DNA of 64,000 nucleotides from an uncultured Prevotella sp. (GCA_934256705.1 CAKQPF010000013.1:1-64000), one strand, 5' to 3'; shown: positions 44,610-54,466, counted from the first letter of the stretch. Made by a program: numbers and translations. The notes: generated by a model from the letters alone, not told the origin.

Positions 44610-46550
44610 ATGATTTCAGTAGAAGGATTGACAGTGGAATTTGGAGTGAAACCGTTGTTTCTCAATGCGAGTTTCGTCATAAATGACCGTGACCGCATAG
44701 CCCTCGTGGGCAAAAACGGTGCCGGAAAATCCACTATGCTAAAGATACTTTGCGGCAAGCAGCAGCCTACAAGTGGTAATGTTGCCGTGCCAAACGACCA
44801 GACTGTCGGCTATCTGCCACAGGTGATGATTCTTCAGGATGACACTACCGTGCGCGAAGAAGCTCGCAAGGCTTTCGCCAAAGTGACACAGATGAAGGCT
44901 AAGATTGACGAGATGAATCGTCAGCTTGCTGATCGCACCGACTATGAGAGTGACTCTTATATGGCTCTTGTGGAGAAATTCACCCAGGAACATGAACGCT
45001 ACATGATGATGGGTGGTGACAATTATGAGGCAGAAATCGAGCGCACGCTCTCAGGTCTCGGCTTTACAAAAAATGATTTCGACCGCCCTACAAGCGAATT
45101 TTCTGGCGGATGGCGTATGCGTATCGAGTTGGCAAAGATTCTTTTGCAGAAACCTGACGTCCTACTTCTCGACGAGCCTACAAACCATCTCGACATCGAG
45201 TCAATACAATGGCTTGAGCAGCAGTTGGCACAAAGCACTAGAGCGGTGGTCCTTGTCAGTCACGACCGTGCATTCATCAATAACGTCACCAATCGCACAC
45301 TTGAGATTTCATGCGGCAAGGTAATCGACTATAAGGTGAAATATGACGAATATGTCAAGCTCCGCGCAGAGCGAAGAGAGCAGCAGATTCGTGCTTATGA
45401 GAATCAGCAGAAGGAGATTGCCGAGACAAAGCAATTTATCGAGCGCTTCAGATACCAAGCCACAAAGGCTGTTCAGGTGCAGCAGCGCATCCGACAGCTG
45501 GAGAAAATCGTGCCGATTGAAATAGATGAAGTAGATAATTCATCGCTCCACCTCAAGTTTCCGCCATGCCTTCGTTCCGGTGATTACCCGGTGATATGCG
45601 ACCAGGTGGCAAAGAGCTATGGCAATCATCTGGTGTTCAGTAATGTCGATATGCTGATAAAGCGTGGCGAAAAGGTAGCTTTTGTCGGCAAAAACGGTGA
45701 AGGAAAATCCACACTTGTCAAGTGTATAATGGGTGAGATACCGTTTGATGGAACGCTGAAGGTGGGTCACAATGTGCAGATAGGCTATTTCGCACAGAAT
45801 CAGGCGCAGCTACTTGATGAGTCGCTCAGCGTTTTTGAGACTATCGACAATGTGGCAAAGGGCGAGATTCGCCTCAAGATAAACGATATACTCGGTGCTT
45901 TCATGTTTGGAGGTGAAGCTTCCGAGAAGAAGGTAAAGGTGCTTTCAGGCGGTGAACGCTCACGTCTTGCGATGATACGTCTGCTCCTTGAGCCAGTCAA
46001 TTTCCTCATTCTCGACGAGCCTACCAACCATCTCGATATGCAGTCGAAGGACGTTTTGAAAGAAGCTATAAAGGCATTCGATGGCACTGTCATCCTCGTC
46101 AGCCACGATCGTGACTTCCTTGACGGACTCGTAGATAAGGTCTATGAGTTTGGAGGCGGAAAAGTGCGCGAGCATCTCGGCGGTATTTATGAGTATCTGC
46201 GATTTCATAATGCCGAAAACATCACCGATGCCCTCGGTTCCGGCACGGCTCCAAAGCAGGAAGAACAGGAGAAGAAGCCTGTGGCAAATGAGCATAAAGA
46301 GAAGGATGCAGCCCTCTCTTATGCAGAGCGTAAGGAGCAGCAGAAGAAAATCTCACGCATACAGAAGCAGGTAAAGGAAAGCGAGAAGCGCATAGAGGAT
46401 ATGGAAGCCAAGCTCGAAGAGTTGGGTAAACAACTGGAACAGCCTGAGAATGCTTCGGATATGACTCTCGTAAACAAATATACCGAACTGCAATCTGCCC
46501 TCGATGAGGAGATGCAGAAGTGGGAAGAACTGTCATTGCAGTTGGAGTAA
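44610..46550 (+). CDS. ABC-F ATPase, YdiF/YheS-like
   Basis: A 646-residue soluble twin-ATPase protein of the ABC-F family, expected to act on the ribosome. First domain: Walker A GKNGAGKSTML, signature SEFSGGWRMRIELAK, Walker B LLLDEPTNHLD. Second domain: GKNGEGKSTLV, VLSGGERSRLAM, FLILDEPTNHLD. The linker region between them is charged (RAERREQQIRAYENQQKEIAETKQFIERFRYQATKA). A charged coiled coil closes the protein. I start at MISVEGLTVEFG (ATG at 44610); the upstream ATG at 44571 adds 13 basic residues not expected in the family. Confidence 0.9.
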   Translation: MISVEGLTVEFGVKPLFLNASFVINDRDRIALVGKNGAGKSTMLKILCGKQQPTSGNVAVPNDQTVGYLPQVMILQDDTTVREEARKAFAKVTQMKAKIDEMNRQLADRTDYESDSYMALVEKFTQEHERYMMMGGDNYEAEIERTLSGLGFTKNDFDRPTSEFSGGWRMRIELAKILLQKPDVLLLDEPTNHLDIESIQWLEQQLAQSTRAVVLVSHDRAFINNVTNRTLEISCGKVIDYKVKYDEYVKLRAERREQQIRAYENQQKEIAETKQFIERFRYQATKAVQVQQRIRQLEKIVPIEIDEVDNSSLHLKFPPCLRSGDYPVICDQVAKSYGNHLVFSNVDMLIKRGEKVAFVGKNGEGKSTLVKCIMGEIPFDGTLKVGHNVQIGYFAQNQAQLLDESLSVFETIDNVAKGEIRLKINDILGAFMFGGEASEKKVKVLSGGERSRLAMIRLLLEPVNFLILDEPTNHLDMQSKDVLKEAIKAFDGTVILVSHDRDFLDGLVDKVYEFGGGKVREHLGGIYEYLRFHNAENITDALGSGTAPKQEEQEKKPVANEHKEKDAALSYAERKEQQKKISRIQKQVKESEKRIEDMEAKLEELGKQLEQPENASDMTLVNKYTELQSALDEEMQKWEELSLQLE

Positions 46551-46682
46551 TCCAATCACCAGTGACGCAGACCGTTTCCTACATCATTTGCAAGACGTCA
46601 GGGCAGAAAGGTGGAATCCACCATAGCCCAGACTGGCAGCATTCCAATTATATGACAATACCAAATCATCTAAAACCATAAA

Positions 46683-48761
46683 ATGAATATGAAATTCAAA
46701 AACTTAGCAATGGCAATGGCAATAACAGCAATGCCAATGGTTTCAATGGCACAGAATAAAGTTCTCGGTGCCGGCATCAAAGCGGAGAATATGGATCTCT
46801 CCGTAAAACCAGGTACAGACTTCTACCTGTATGCATGCGGCGGATGGATAAAGAACAATCCACTTCCGGCTGCATACTCACGCTACGGCAGTTTCGACAA
46901 ACTTGCCGAAGACAACAGCAAGAATATCCATTCCATCCTCGCAGACCTCTCTGCCAAGAATAACGCAAAGGGCTCTCTCGAACAGAAAATCGGTGACCTC
47001 TACAATCTGGCGATGGACTCAGTGCGTCTCAACAAGGAAGGAGTAGCGCCGCTCATGCCGACCATCAATCGCCTCGAAGGCGCTAAGAGCGTCGATGACC
47101 TCATGGCGTATGTGTTTGATGAGTGCCAGTATGGTGGTTCGTTCCTCGCTTATTGCGGCTTCAGCACCGACGAAAAGGATGCCAAGAACAATATCCTCAG
47201 TATCTATCAGGACGGTCTGTCACTCGGACAGCGTGACTATTACGTCAACAAGGATGAGGCTACGCTCGAAATCATGAAGGCCTACAGAGAGCATATCGTG
47301 AAGATGTTCCGCTTCTTCGGATTCTCTGAGCAGGCCGCAAGAGACCGCATGGAGCGTATTCTCTCACTCGAAAACCGTATTGCAGAGACCTCTCTCTCAG
47401 CTACAGAACTGCGTGACGTAGAGGCAAACTACAATAAGATGTCTATCGCAGACTTCCGCAAGACCTATCCTGCATTTCCTCTCGATGGATTGATGAAGGC
47501 TAAAGGCATCAATGAGAAATACTATCAGCACCTCGTGCTCGGTCAACCTAAGTTTATGGCTGGCCTTAACGCTATTCTCAAGGATATCAATGTGGACGAC
47601 CTTCGTGCCAAGTTGGAGTGGGATGCCATCAATGAGGCATCTGACGTGCTCGGTGATGCAGTCGCTGCAGAGGCATTTGATTTCGGCGGAAGAGTGATGA
47701 GCGGTCGTCAGGTAGATTATCCACGTTGGCGTAAGGCTACCAGTCTCGTGCAGGTTATCCTTGGCGAGCCTCTCGGAAAGATATACTGTGAGCGCTTCTT
47801 CCCAGCTTCAAGTAAGTCACGTATGGTGCAACTCGTGAAGAATCTCCAGAAAGCTCTCGGTGAGAGAATTGAAGAGCAGGCTTGGATGACACCTGCTACC
47901 AAGAAGGTGGCACGCGAGAAGCTCGATGCTTTCTATATCAAGGTGGGCTATCCTGACAAGTGGCGCGACTACTCAGGTCTTGCTATCGATCCTGCTAAGT
48001 CTCTCTATGAGAACCTCCGCATCGCAAGCAAGTTTATCTCCAAGCAGCGTCAGGACGAGAAGGTAGGCAAGCCTGTTGACCGTGACGAATGGCACATGAC
48101 ACCTCAGACCGTAAACGCTTACTACAATCCTACTACCAATGAAATATGCTTCCCTGCAGGTATCCTCCAGTATCCTTTCTTCGATCCGGAGGCTGACGAC
48201 GCATTCAATTACGGTGCTATCGGTGTAGTTATCGGACATGAGATGACACATGGATTCGACGATCAGGGCTGCCACTTCGACAAGAACGGAAATATGACCG
48301 AATGGTGGACCAAGGAAGATACAGAAAACTTTACCAAACTCGGTGATTACTACGCTGATTTCTTCTCCAAGATAGAAGTTCTCCCAGGCGTAAATGCCAA
48401 CGGAAGAATGACTCTCGGTGAGAACATTGCCGACCATGGCGGTCTTATGGTGGCTTATCAGGCATTCAAGAATGCAGAAAAAGGGGCTATGAAGGCCAAC
48501 AAGAAGGTGGCTATGGCTAATGCAGGAAAGAAACTTGGACTCACTGCCGACCAGCGATTCTTCTGCGCTTACTCAGGCGTATGGGGACAGAATATCACAG
48601 AGAAGGAGATTCGTAACCGTGTGCTCAATGACGTTCACTCTCTCGGTGAATGGCGAGTAAAGGGTGCTCTCCCACATATTGATGCGTGGTATAAGGCATT
48701 CAATATCAAGCCTTCTGACCCTCTCTACATCGCTCCGGACAAGAGACTCAAGCTTTGGTAA
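46683..48761 (+). CDS. M13 family zinc metallopeptidase (PepO/neprilysin-like)
   Basis: A 692-residue exported endopeptidase. The signal peptide covers about residues 1-24 (MNMKFKNLAMAMAITAMPMVSMAQ). The catalytic motif is GHEMTHGFDDQG with His519, Glu520 and His523; the third zinc ligand is Glu580 in LGENIADHGG. The substrate-binding NAYYNPTTNEI (family NAYY/F) lies before it. The C-terminal end CW of the family is here KLW. It acts outside the inner membrane on peptides. No promoter box is obvious in the 130 bases upstream, which carry a small GGTGGAATCCACC hairpin. Confidence 0.95.
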   Translation: MNMKFKNLAMAMAITAMPMVSMAQNKVLGAGIKAENMDLSVKPGTDFYLYACGGWIKNNPLPAAYSRYGSFDKLAEDNSKNIHSILADLSAKNNAKGSLEQKIGDLYNLAMDSVRLNKEGVAPLMPTINRLEGAKSVDDLMAYVFDECQYGGSFLAYCGFSTDEKDAKNNILSIYQDGLSLGQRDYYVNKDEATLEIMKAYREHIVKMFRFFGFSEQAARDRMERILSLENRIAETSLSATELRDVEANYNKMSIADFRKTYPAFPLDGLMKAKGINEKYYQHLVLGQPKFMAGLNAILKDINVDDLRAKLEWDAINEASDVLGDAVAAEAFDFGGRVMSGRQVDYPRWRKATSLVQVILGEPLGKIYCERFFPASSKSRMVQLVKNLQKALGERIEEQAWMTPATKKVAREKLDAFYIKVGYPDKWRDYSGLAIDPAKSLYENLRIASKFISKQRQDEKVGKPVDRDEWHMTPQTVNAYYNPTTNEICFPAGILQYPFFDPEADDAFNYGAIGVVIGHEMTHGFDDQGCHFDKNGNMTEWWTKEDTENFTKLGDYYADFFSKIEVLPGVNANGRMTLGENIADHGGLMVAYQAFKNAEKGAMKANKKVAMANAGKKLGLTADQRFFCAYSGVWGQNITEKEIRNRVLNDVHSLGEWRVKGALPHIDAWYKAFNIKPSDPLYIAPDKRLKLW

Positions 48762-48790
48762 GAAACGAATTACCATAGTAGAATATAAAA

Positions 48791-48825
48791 TGGCAGGTTC
48801 CAAGAGCATTTCCTGGAACCAGCCA
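48791..48825 (+). terminator. Hairpin after the M13 peptidase gene
   Basis: TGGCAGGTTCCA (48791-48802) pairs with 48814-48825 with a single A-A mismatch. It lies 30 bases after the stop; only a weak T tract follows. Confidence 0.5.
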
Positions 48826-48866
48826 TTCTCAAAAGATAAAGTAATCAGAATAAAACACAAAGACAA

Positions 48867-49787
48867 ATGCCATTAAGACTTCCCGATAAACTGCCAGCTA
48901 TTGACATCCTTAAAGGCGAAAACATCTTCGTCATCGACGAGACAAGAGGACTTTCGCAGGATATTCGCCCGCTGAAGATTGTCATTCTCAATCTGATGCC
49001 TATCAAGGTGACGACTGAGACAGACCTCATTCGTCTGCTTTCCAACACGCCTTTGCAGATTGATATCACGTTTATGAAGTTGAAAAGCCATACTTCAAAG
49101 AACACTCCTATCGAGCACATGATGATGTTCTACAAGAACTTTGACGACCTGCGTGATGAGAAATTCGACGGGATGATCATCACAGGAGCACCTGTCGAGA
49201 ATATGGAGTTTGAGGAAGTGAACTATTGGCAGGAGATTACGGATGTGTTCTCATGGGCCCGCACCCACGTCACATCCACCATGTATATCTGCTGGGCTGC
49301 ACAGGCAGGACTCTATTATCATTATGGCATTCCGAAACATCAGTTGCCCAAGAAGATGTTCGGCATATTCCCCCAGCATTGTGTCCGTAAGGAACGCTAT
49401 CCTATATTCCGTGGTTTCGACGATATTTTCCAGATGCCACACTCCCGCCATACCGAAGTAAGGCGTGAGGATATAATGAAATGCCATGATGTCACCATCA
49501 TAGCAGAGTCAGCGGAGAGCGGAGTCAGTATGGTGATGGCACGTCGCGGTCGTGAATTCTTCATCACAGGACACATGGAATACAATCCTGAGACACTCCA
49601 TAATGAATATATGCGCGACAAAGACAAGCGTGATGACGTGGAGATGCCAAAGAACTATTATCGCGACAACAACCCAAAGAAGGGACCACTGGTCACATGG
49701 CGCGCACATGGTAACCTGCTCTTCCAGAACTGGATAAACTATTACGTCTATCAGAAGACACCTTTTGATATACGCAAAATCAAATAA
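48867..49787 (+). CDS. metA: Homoserine O-acetyltransferase of the MetA family
   Basis: A 306-residue enzyme that acylates homoserine for methionine synthesis. Cys142 in MYICWAAQAGLYYHYG is the nucleophile; His235-type and Glu237-type positions fall in the ITGHMEYNPETL block. Residue 111 is Glu (TGAPVENMEF), where succinyl-CoA-type enzymes such as the E. coli protein have Gly. Published work on MetA links Glu111 to acetyl-CoA use, so the product is probably O-acetylhomoserine despite the usual succinyltransferase label. MetY, which uses that product, lies at 54467 on the same strand. Confidence 0.9.
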   Translation: MPLRLPDKLPAIDILKGENIFVIDETRGLSQDIRPLKIVILNLMPIKVTTETDLIRLLSNTPLQIDITFMKLKSHTSKNTPIEHMMMFYKNFDDLRDEKFDGMIITGAPVENMEFEEVNYWQEITDVFSWARTHVTSTMYICWAAQAGLYYHYGIPKHQLPKKMFGIFPQHCVRKERYPIFRGFDDIFQMPHSRHTEVRREDIMKCHDVTIIAESAESGVSMVMARRGREFFITGHMEYNPETLHNEYMRDKDKRDDVEMPKNYYRDNNPKKGPLVTWRAHGNLLFQNWINYYVYQKTPFDIRKIK

Positions 49788-49861
49788 TGTGAGATATAAA
49801 GGGCGGTTTTTCACTGTTCATTCTTCACCTTTCACTCTTCATTAAAAATAATATAAAAACA

Positions 49862-51739
49862 ATGACCCACCTCGAACTTCTCGCCCCTGCAAAGAATCTT
49901 GAATGCGGAAAAGCCGCAATAGACCACGGTGCAGACGCTGTCTATATCGGTGCAAAGCGGTTTGGAGCACGTGCTTCCGCAGGTAATAGCACGGAAGATA
50001 TTGACCAGCTGTGCCGTTATGCGCATCAGTTTGGGGCTAAAGTGTTTGTCACTGTCAATACTATCATATATGAAGAGGAGTTGGAAGATACAGTTGACCT
50101 CGTAAAAGAACTGGATAGTATCGGCGTGGATGCAATTCTCGTTCAGGATATGGGACTGTATAGCAGGCTGAAAGCTATGCCTTTACACTGCCATCTCCAT
50201 GCTTCCACCCAGACAGACAATCGCTCTAAGGAGAAGGTTGAGTGGCTTGCAAGCCTTGGTTTTCAGCGTATTGTGCTGGCAAGAGAATTGAGTATCGACG
50301 AGATAAGCGATATTCACAAGGCGCTTCCTGACACAGAACTCGAAGTTTTCGTTCATGGAGCACTCTGTGTAAGTTACTCCGGACAGTGTTATGCTTCGCA
50401 GTATTGCTTCAATCGCTCTGCTAATCGTGGCGAATGTGCACAGTTCTGCCGCTTGCCTTTCACCCTGAAAGATGCTGACGGCCGCATTCTCGAAGAGGAT
50501 AAATACCTCCTTTCCCTCAAGGATATGGCGCAGATAGACAATATAGAGCGCCTCGTAAAGGCTGGAGCAGTGTCATTCAAGATTGAAGGAAGACTGAAAG
50601 ACGTCGATTATGTCAAGAATGTCACAGCGGCATATAGCAACGTTCTCAATCAGATAGTGGCAAAGTATCCGTATCAATACGCTCGTGCTTCTTTCGGAAA
50701 ATGCAATTATACCTTTACTCCTGACATCAGAAAGTCATTCAATAGAGGCTTTACCACTTACTTTGCTGACGGTAGAAGCAATCAGTCTATGATTACTTTC
50801 TTCACTCCTAAGGCTAAAGGTGAGTATGTAGGTAAGGTGAAAGAGATACGCGGACATTCGTTTAATGTGGCTGGAACCGCCGCTTTTGCCAATGGAGATG
50901 GTCTCTGTTTTATTGATTCTGAAGGACAATTAGTTGGCTTTAGGGTAAATAAAGTGGAGGGAAACCGCATCTTCCCTTTGCGAATGCCACAGACATTGCG
51001 CCCTGGTACCCAACTGTATAGAAATCTCGACCAAAGCTTTACCACAGCTTTGGCGAAGCCTACGAGCGAGAGAAAGATAGATATCGCTTTCCGACTTGCC
51101 GCAGAAGACAACACGCTAATACTCTCCGCATCCGACGAAATGGGACGTCATGCCGAGGTAAAGACCGTATGTGAACTGCAGAAAGCGCAGAAACCGCAGT
51201 ATGATAACATAGTTCGCCAACTGACAAAGCTCGGAGGAACCATCTTCTTCTCTGACAAAGTGGAGGTAGATACCGATGCTTTCATCCCCAGCAGTGTACT
51301 TGCTAATATGCGACGTGATGTCATTGAAGCCATTACTTCTGCCCCTATATATATAAATAAGGTGGAAAAAATTGGTAAGAAGCATGCTGATAGTTGCAAT
51401 AATGAGTCGGTTTCAGAGCATCAAACCTCTGCTATTGGAACCAAAAAGCCATGCTCTTACTCTATTCCTTACTTCTATAATGCTTCTAATAACGAAGCTA
51501 AAGCATTCTATAAGCAGCAAGGAGTGGACGAAGCAACATGCTTTGAGATGGATGCTCATCATGGTAATATCCTGATGCAGTGCCGTTATTGCCTCCGCAA
51601 TGAGATGGGTTACTGCACCAAAACGGGAAAGAAAGCACCATGGAAAGAACCTCTTTCCATCAGTATGACAGATGGACGAGAGTTTCAACTGCAATTCGAC
51701 TGCCGTCATTGTCAGATGAATGTACTCCGTAACGCATAA
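49862..51739 (+). CDS. U32 family peptidase-like protein (RlhA/TrhP type)
   Basis: A 625-residue protein with the U32 (collagenase-like) domain in residues 1-330. The family signature ELEVFVHGALCVSYSGQCYASQ lies near 160-180, followed by NRGECAQFCR with clustered Cys. The start LELLAPAKNLECGKAAIDHGADAVYIGA is classical. A long C-terminal part ends in CRYCLRNEMGYCTKTG and CRHCQMNVL, more Cys that may bind iron-sulfur or zinc. Bacterial U32 members include RNA hydroxylation enzymes, so an rRNA or tRNA modification role is more likely than proteolysis. It starts 74 bases after metA. Confidence 0.88.
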   Translation: MTHLELLAPAKNLECGKAAIDHGADAVYIGAKRFGARASAGNSTEDIDQLCRYAHQFGAKVFVTVNTIIYEEELEDTVDLVKELDSIGVDAILVQDMGLYSRLKAMPLHCHLHASTQTDNRSKEKVEWLASLGFQRIVLARELSIDEISDIHKALPDTELEVFVHGALCVSYSGQCYASQYCFNRSANRGECAQFCRLPFTLKDADGRILEEDKYLLSLKDMAQIDNIERLVKAGAVSFKIEGRLKDVDYVKNVTAAYSNVLNQIVAKYPYQYARASFGKCNYTFTPDIRKSFNRGFTTYFADGRSNQSMITFFTPKAKGEYVGKVKEIRGHSFNVAGTAAFANGDGLCFIDSEGQLVGFRVNKVEGNRIFPLRMPQTLRPGTQLYRNLDQSFTTALAKPTSERKIDIAFRLAAEDNTLILSASDEMGRHAEVKTVCELQKAQKPQYDNIVRQLTKLGGTIFFSDKVEVDTDAFIPSSVLANMRRDVIEAITSAPIYINKVEKIGKKHADSCNNESVSEHQTSAIGTKKPCSYSIPYFYNASNNEAKAFYKQQGVDEATCFEMDAHHGNILMQCRYCLRNEMGYCTKTGKKAPWKEPLSISMTDGREFQLQFDCRHCQMNVLRNA

Positions 51740-51764
51740 GAATCGTATCCCGATTTCAACAGTA

Positions 51765-51852
51765 TTCCTCACCAATCCGCCACTGTGCCAACGGCATTTT
51801 CAATAGGATTCCTCGCCAATCCGCCACTGTGCCAACGGCTTTTACCGTTGGA
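51765..51852. repeat. Array of 44-bp units with conserved hairpin, second locus
   Basis: Units 51765-51808 and 51809-51852 share TCCGCCACTGTGCCAACGGC. A partial unit precedes them. The second contains CCAACGG (51832-51838), loop CTTTTA and CCGTTGG (51845-51851). It fills the gap between the U32 gene and the zinc-ribbon gene. Confidence 0.88.
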
Positions 51853-51873
51853 TTAACCAATAAACCCGCCCCT

Positions 51874-52881
51874 ATGCGCCACATCCTAAAAGCCATAATA
51901 TCCGTCATAATCATGACATTTGCCTCCTGTTACAGCGATACCGCCAATAACGAGGAGGAAGCTCAGCATGAAGCATTGGTGCAACAGTACAGCGAAGCGC
52001 AGATGGACTCCATCTCATTCTATTCCTCCCACCATTACACGGAGGGCTATAATTTCCAGGTGCGCGCCGATTCCATCTCATTGCTTGCCCAGCAACCCGA
52101 GGAAATGGTCAATCAAATGCGCATAGATACCTTCCCTGTCATGAAGGGACATGAGGTAGTGGTGGGCGACATACGTATCATACCACAGGACACAATCGAC
52201 TCAGTTTGGGTGCAGCTTGCCACTGACGAGGGCAGATGGGGATGGATACATGAGACAGAACTCCTGCCAAGTGTAGTGCCGGTGGATCCCATTTCGCAGT
52301 CCATAATGTTCTTCTCGGACACGCATATCATCATTACGCTCATCATCCTTGCCATTATCGGCATATCATACGTGTCGCGAACCATCTACAAGAGCAATGC
52401 TCCGATAGTGCATGTGAGGGATATTCCGTCGTTTTATCCCACGCTTCTCTGCCTGATAGTGGCGTCATCAGCCAGTCTTTACGCCTCTGTGCAGATGTTT
52501 GCACCAGAGACTTGGCGGCACTTCTATTACCATCCGTCGCTCAATCCGTTTAAGTTGCCGTTCATATTGAGTATCTTCATCTCATCAGTTTGGGCAATGG
52601 TGGTAATCGCTTTGGCAGCCATCGACGACGTTCGCCACAGCCTTCCGTTCAGTGATGCAGTGCTTTATCTATCCGGAGTGGTAGGAATGTGCGCGGTAAA
52701 TTATATGATATTCAGCATCACTACGTTATATTATATAGGTTATCCCTTGCTGATTGTCTATTGGCTGTTTGCCCTTCGTTCCTATTTCCATCATTCCCGT
52801 AGCCGTTATATCTGTGGAAACTGCGGATGCAGGATGAAGAAAAAAGGCAAATGCCCTGAATGTGGAGCTATAAACGAATAA
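51874..52881 (+). CDS. Membrane protein with SH3-like and zinc-ribbon ends
   Basis: A 335-residue protein I cannot name. It has a lipoprotein-like signal (lipobox ending TFASC, Cys19), an extracytoplasmic part with an SH3b-like segment (DSVWVQLATDEGRWGWIHETELLP, about residues 110-132), then about five hydrophobic helices from residue 150 to 300, and a C-terminal zinc ribbon CGNCGCRMKKKGKCPECG (two CxxC pairs). The start is the ATG at 51874, since upstream codons come from the 44-bp repeat. A zinc ribbon after the membrane part suggests an intracellular partner. Only 12 bp separate it from the next gene. Confidence 0.7.
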   Translation: MRHILKAIISVIIMTFASCYSDTANNEEEAQHEALVQQYSEAQMDSISFYSSHHYTEGYNFQVRADSISLLAQQPEEMVNQMRIDTFPVMKGHEVVVGDIRIIPQDTIDSVWVQLATDEGRWGWIHETELLPSVVPVDPISQSIMFFSDTHIIITLIILAIIGISYVSRTIYKSNAPIVHVRDIPSFYPTLLCLIVASSASLYASVQMFAPETWRHFYYHPSLNPFKLPFILSIFISSVWAMVVIALAAIDDVRHSLPFSDAVLYLSGVVGMCAVNYMIFSITTLYYIGYPLLIVYWLFALRSYFHHSRSRYICGNCGCRMKKKGKCPECGAINE

Positions 52882-52893
52882 ATATCATCAAAT

Positions 52894-54219
52894 ATGAAAA
52901 GAATAAAGATCATCCTATTGACAGTTATTTCGCTGTTTGTAATCACCGCTTGTCATAATGACAACGAAGAAGAAGAAAAGACATTGGCTAAACGTACCGT
53001 GCTCATATATGTATGTGCGGAGAACAATCTCGACCAATATAGTTTCTTCGAAGACAACTATCAGGATTTGATTACCGGTGCAAGTTACCTTGCTGATGAC
53101 CAGAATCTTATCCTCTTTGTTGACAGACGAAGCAAGGATGAGAAACCTTACATCGCCAAATGCGACCAGAATGGCGTCACAAAGGTAAAGGTCTATTCCG
53201 AGGATTTCTACTGCACCGACAAGGAAAAGATGAAGGAAGTGATGCAATGGGTGGCAAAAAACTATCCGGCAGAGTCGTATGGACTCACCCTTTGGGGCCA
53301 TGCCAACGGATGGATACAGATGTCTGATGCCTTCACAAAGAGCACATCTAAGATCAAACAGGTAGCAAAAGCCTACGGAGGAGACTCTGGTCAAGACCAT
53401 CCGAATGGCTCAGATGGATATAAATTCATCAATATACAGGATCTGGACGAGGCTATTGCAGCGTCATTCCCAAAACTTGACTTCATCTTCTTCGACTGTT
53501 GTCAGGCGATATGTGCGGAAGTGGCTTATGAAATGCGCAATACGGCCCGCTATCTCATAGGTTCTCCGGCAGAGATACCGGGCAAGGGAGCGCCTTATGT
53601 GAAGGTGGTCAAGGACTTTTTCCTTGCAAAAGATGAGGTGGGACCTGCCATTGTGGATGACTATATCGGCAGTCTGACAGCCAATGTTGACAGTCAGGCA
53701 GGCAATGTTGACAATCTGACAGTCAATGGTCTGCCTCTTTCTGTCATAGACACTGACAGAATGAATGATTTTGCTGAGGCAACAGCGAACGCTCTCAGCA
53801 CTTTCATGTCGAAATATCAATATCCTGACGAGCTTGATCTTTCGGGAATGATATACTATGGCAAGAATGATTACATGGGAAACTGCCCATGTTTCTATGA
53901 TGCACGAAACATAATGCGTGTGCATCTCAGCAGTGAAGACTTCAAGAAATGGGATGAAGTGCTTCAGAAAACTGTGGTATATTCCTCATATCCTGGTGAT
54001 GATAAGCAGTCAAAGCTTACCAATTGGGCGACAGCAGAGCAGATTGCATTCTCCACATTCCAGATGAATGAAGCCAATTACGGCGGTATCTCCCTCTTTG
54101 TGCCACAGAATTACTACCAATGGGTGTCTGGCACAAACCTCAATCCTAACAAGAGTATCTTCCGAATGAGCTGGACTAACGTAGTGGATTGGAGCAAATG
54201 GGGATGGAGTAGGGAGTGA
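52894..54219 (+). CDS. Clostripain-like (C11) cysteine protease, lipoprotein
   Basis: A 441-residue predicted lipoprotein (lipobox ending VITAC, Cys20) of the C11/clostripain family. The caspase-like core is clear: TVLIYVCAENNL, the His in LTLWGHANGW (His136) and the Cys in FIFFDCCQA (Cys202 or Cys203, most likely 203 from the DxC spacing). It should cleave after basic residues on the cell surface. Residues about 260-280 form three 7-residue repeats (SLTANVD, SQAGNVD, NLTVNGL) encoded by three 21-bp repeats at 53671-53733, an apparent insertion. The zinc-ribbon gene precedes it by 12 bp. Confidence 0.85.
   Translation: MKRIKIILLTVISLFVITACHNDNEEEEKTLAKRTVLIYVCAENNLDQYSFFEDNYQDLITGASYLADDQNLILFVDRRSKDEKPYIAKCDQNGVTKVKVYSEDFYCTDKEKMKEVMQWVAKNYPAESYGLTLWGHANGWIQMSDAFTKSTSKIKQVAKAYGGDSGQDHPNGSDGYKFINIQDLDEAIAASFPKLDFIFFDCCQAICAEVAYEMRNTARYLIGSPAEIPGKGAPYVKVVKDFFLAKDEVGPAIVDDYIGSLTANVDSQAGNVDNLTVNGLPLSVIDTDRMNDFAEATANALSTFMSKYQYPDELDLSGMIYYGKNDYMGNCPCFYDARNIMRVHLSSEDFKKWDEVLQKTVVYSSYPGDDKQSKLTNWATAEQIAFSTFQMNEANYGGISLFVPQNYYQWVSGTNLNPNKSIFRMSWTNVVDWSKWGWSRE
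53671..53733 (+). repeat. 21-bp tandem repeat inside the clostripain gene
   Basis: Three 21-bp units, in frame, contain the shared AATGTTGACA in two copies and a diverged third. The element GTTGACAG also occurs in the 21-bp array at 10321. Confidence 0.7.
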
Positions 54220-54285
54220 TAGGATTGTCAGAGATGAAGAATGAGGAACGAAGAAGGGCTGACGCCGTTGCGATATCTAACTAAT

Positions 54286-54307
54286 GTCAGCCGGTAACGC
54301 GGCTGAC
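54286..54307. other. Short hairpin between clostripain and metY
   Basis: GTCAGCC (54286-54292) pairs with GGCTGAC (54301-54307). No T tract follows. The 247-base gap has no gene and no clear promoter box for metY. Confidence 0.35.
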
Positions 54308-54466
54308 ACGGTGGCGGCGACTTGCTTTTGTAAAAAAAGGAGATTAAGGAGTGTAGATTAAAAAGAGAGTAGAGTCAACAGTATTGGGAATAAATAGGTA
54401 TCCGTAATTTGGATATATTCCTCATTGAGATAAAAAAAACTATAAACAACCACATATAAACAACAA

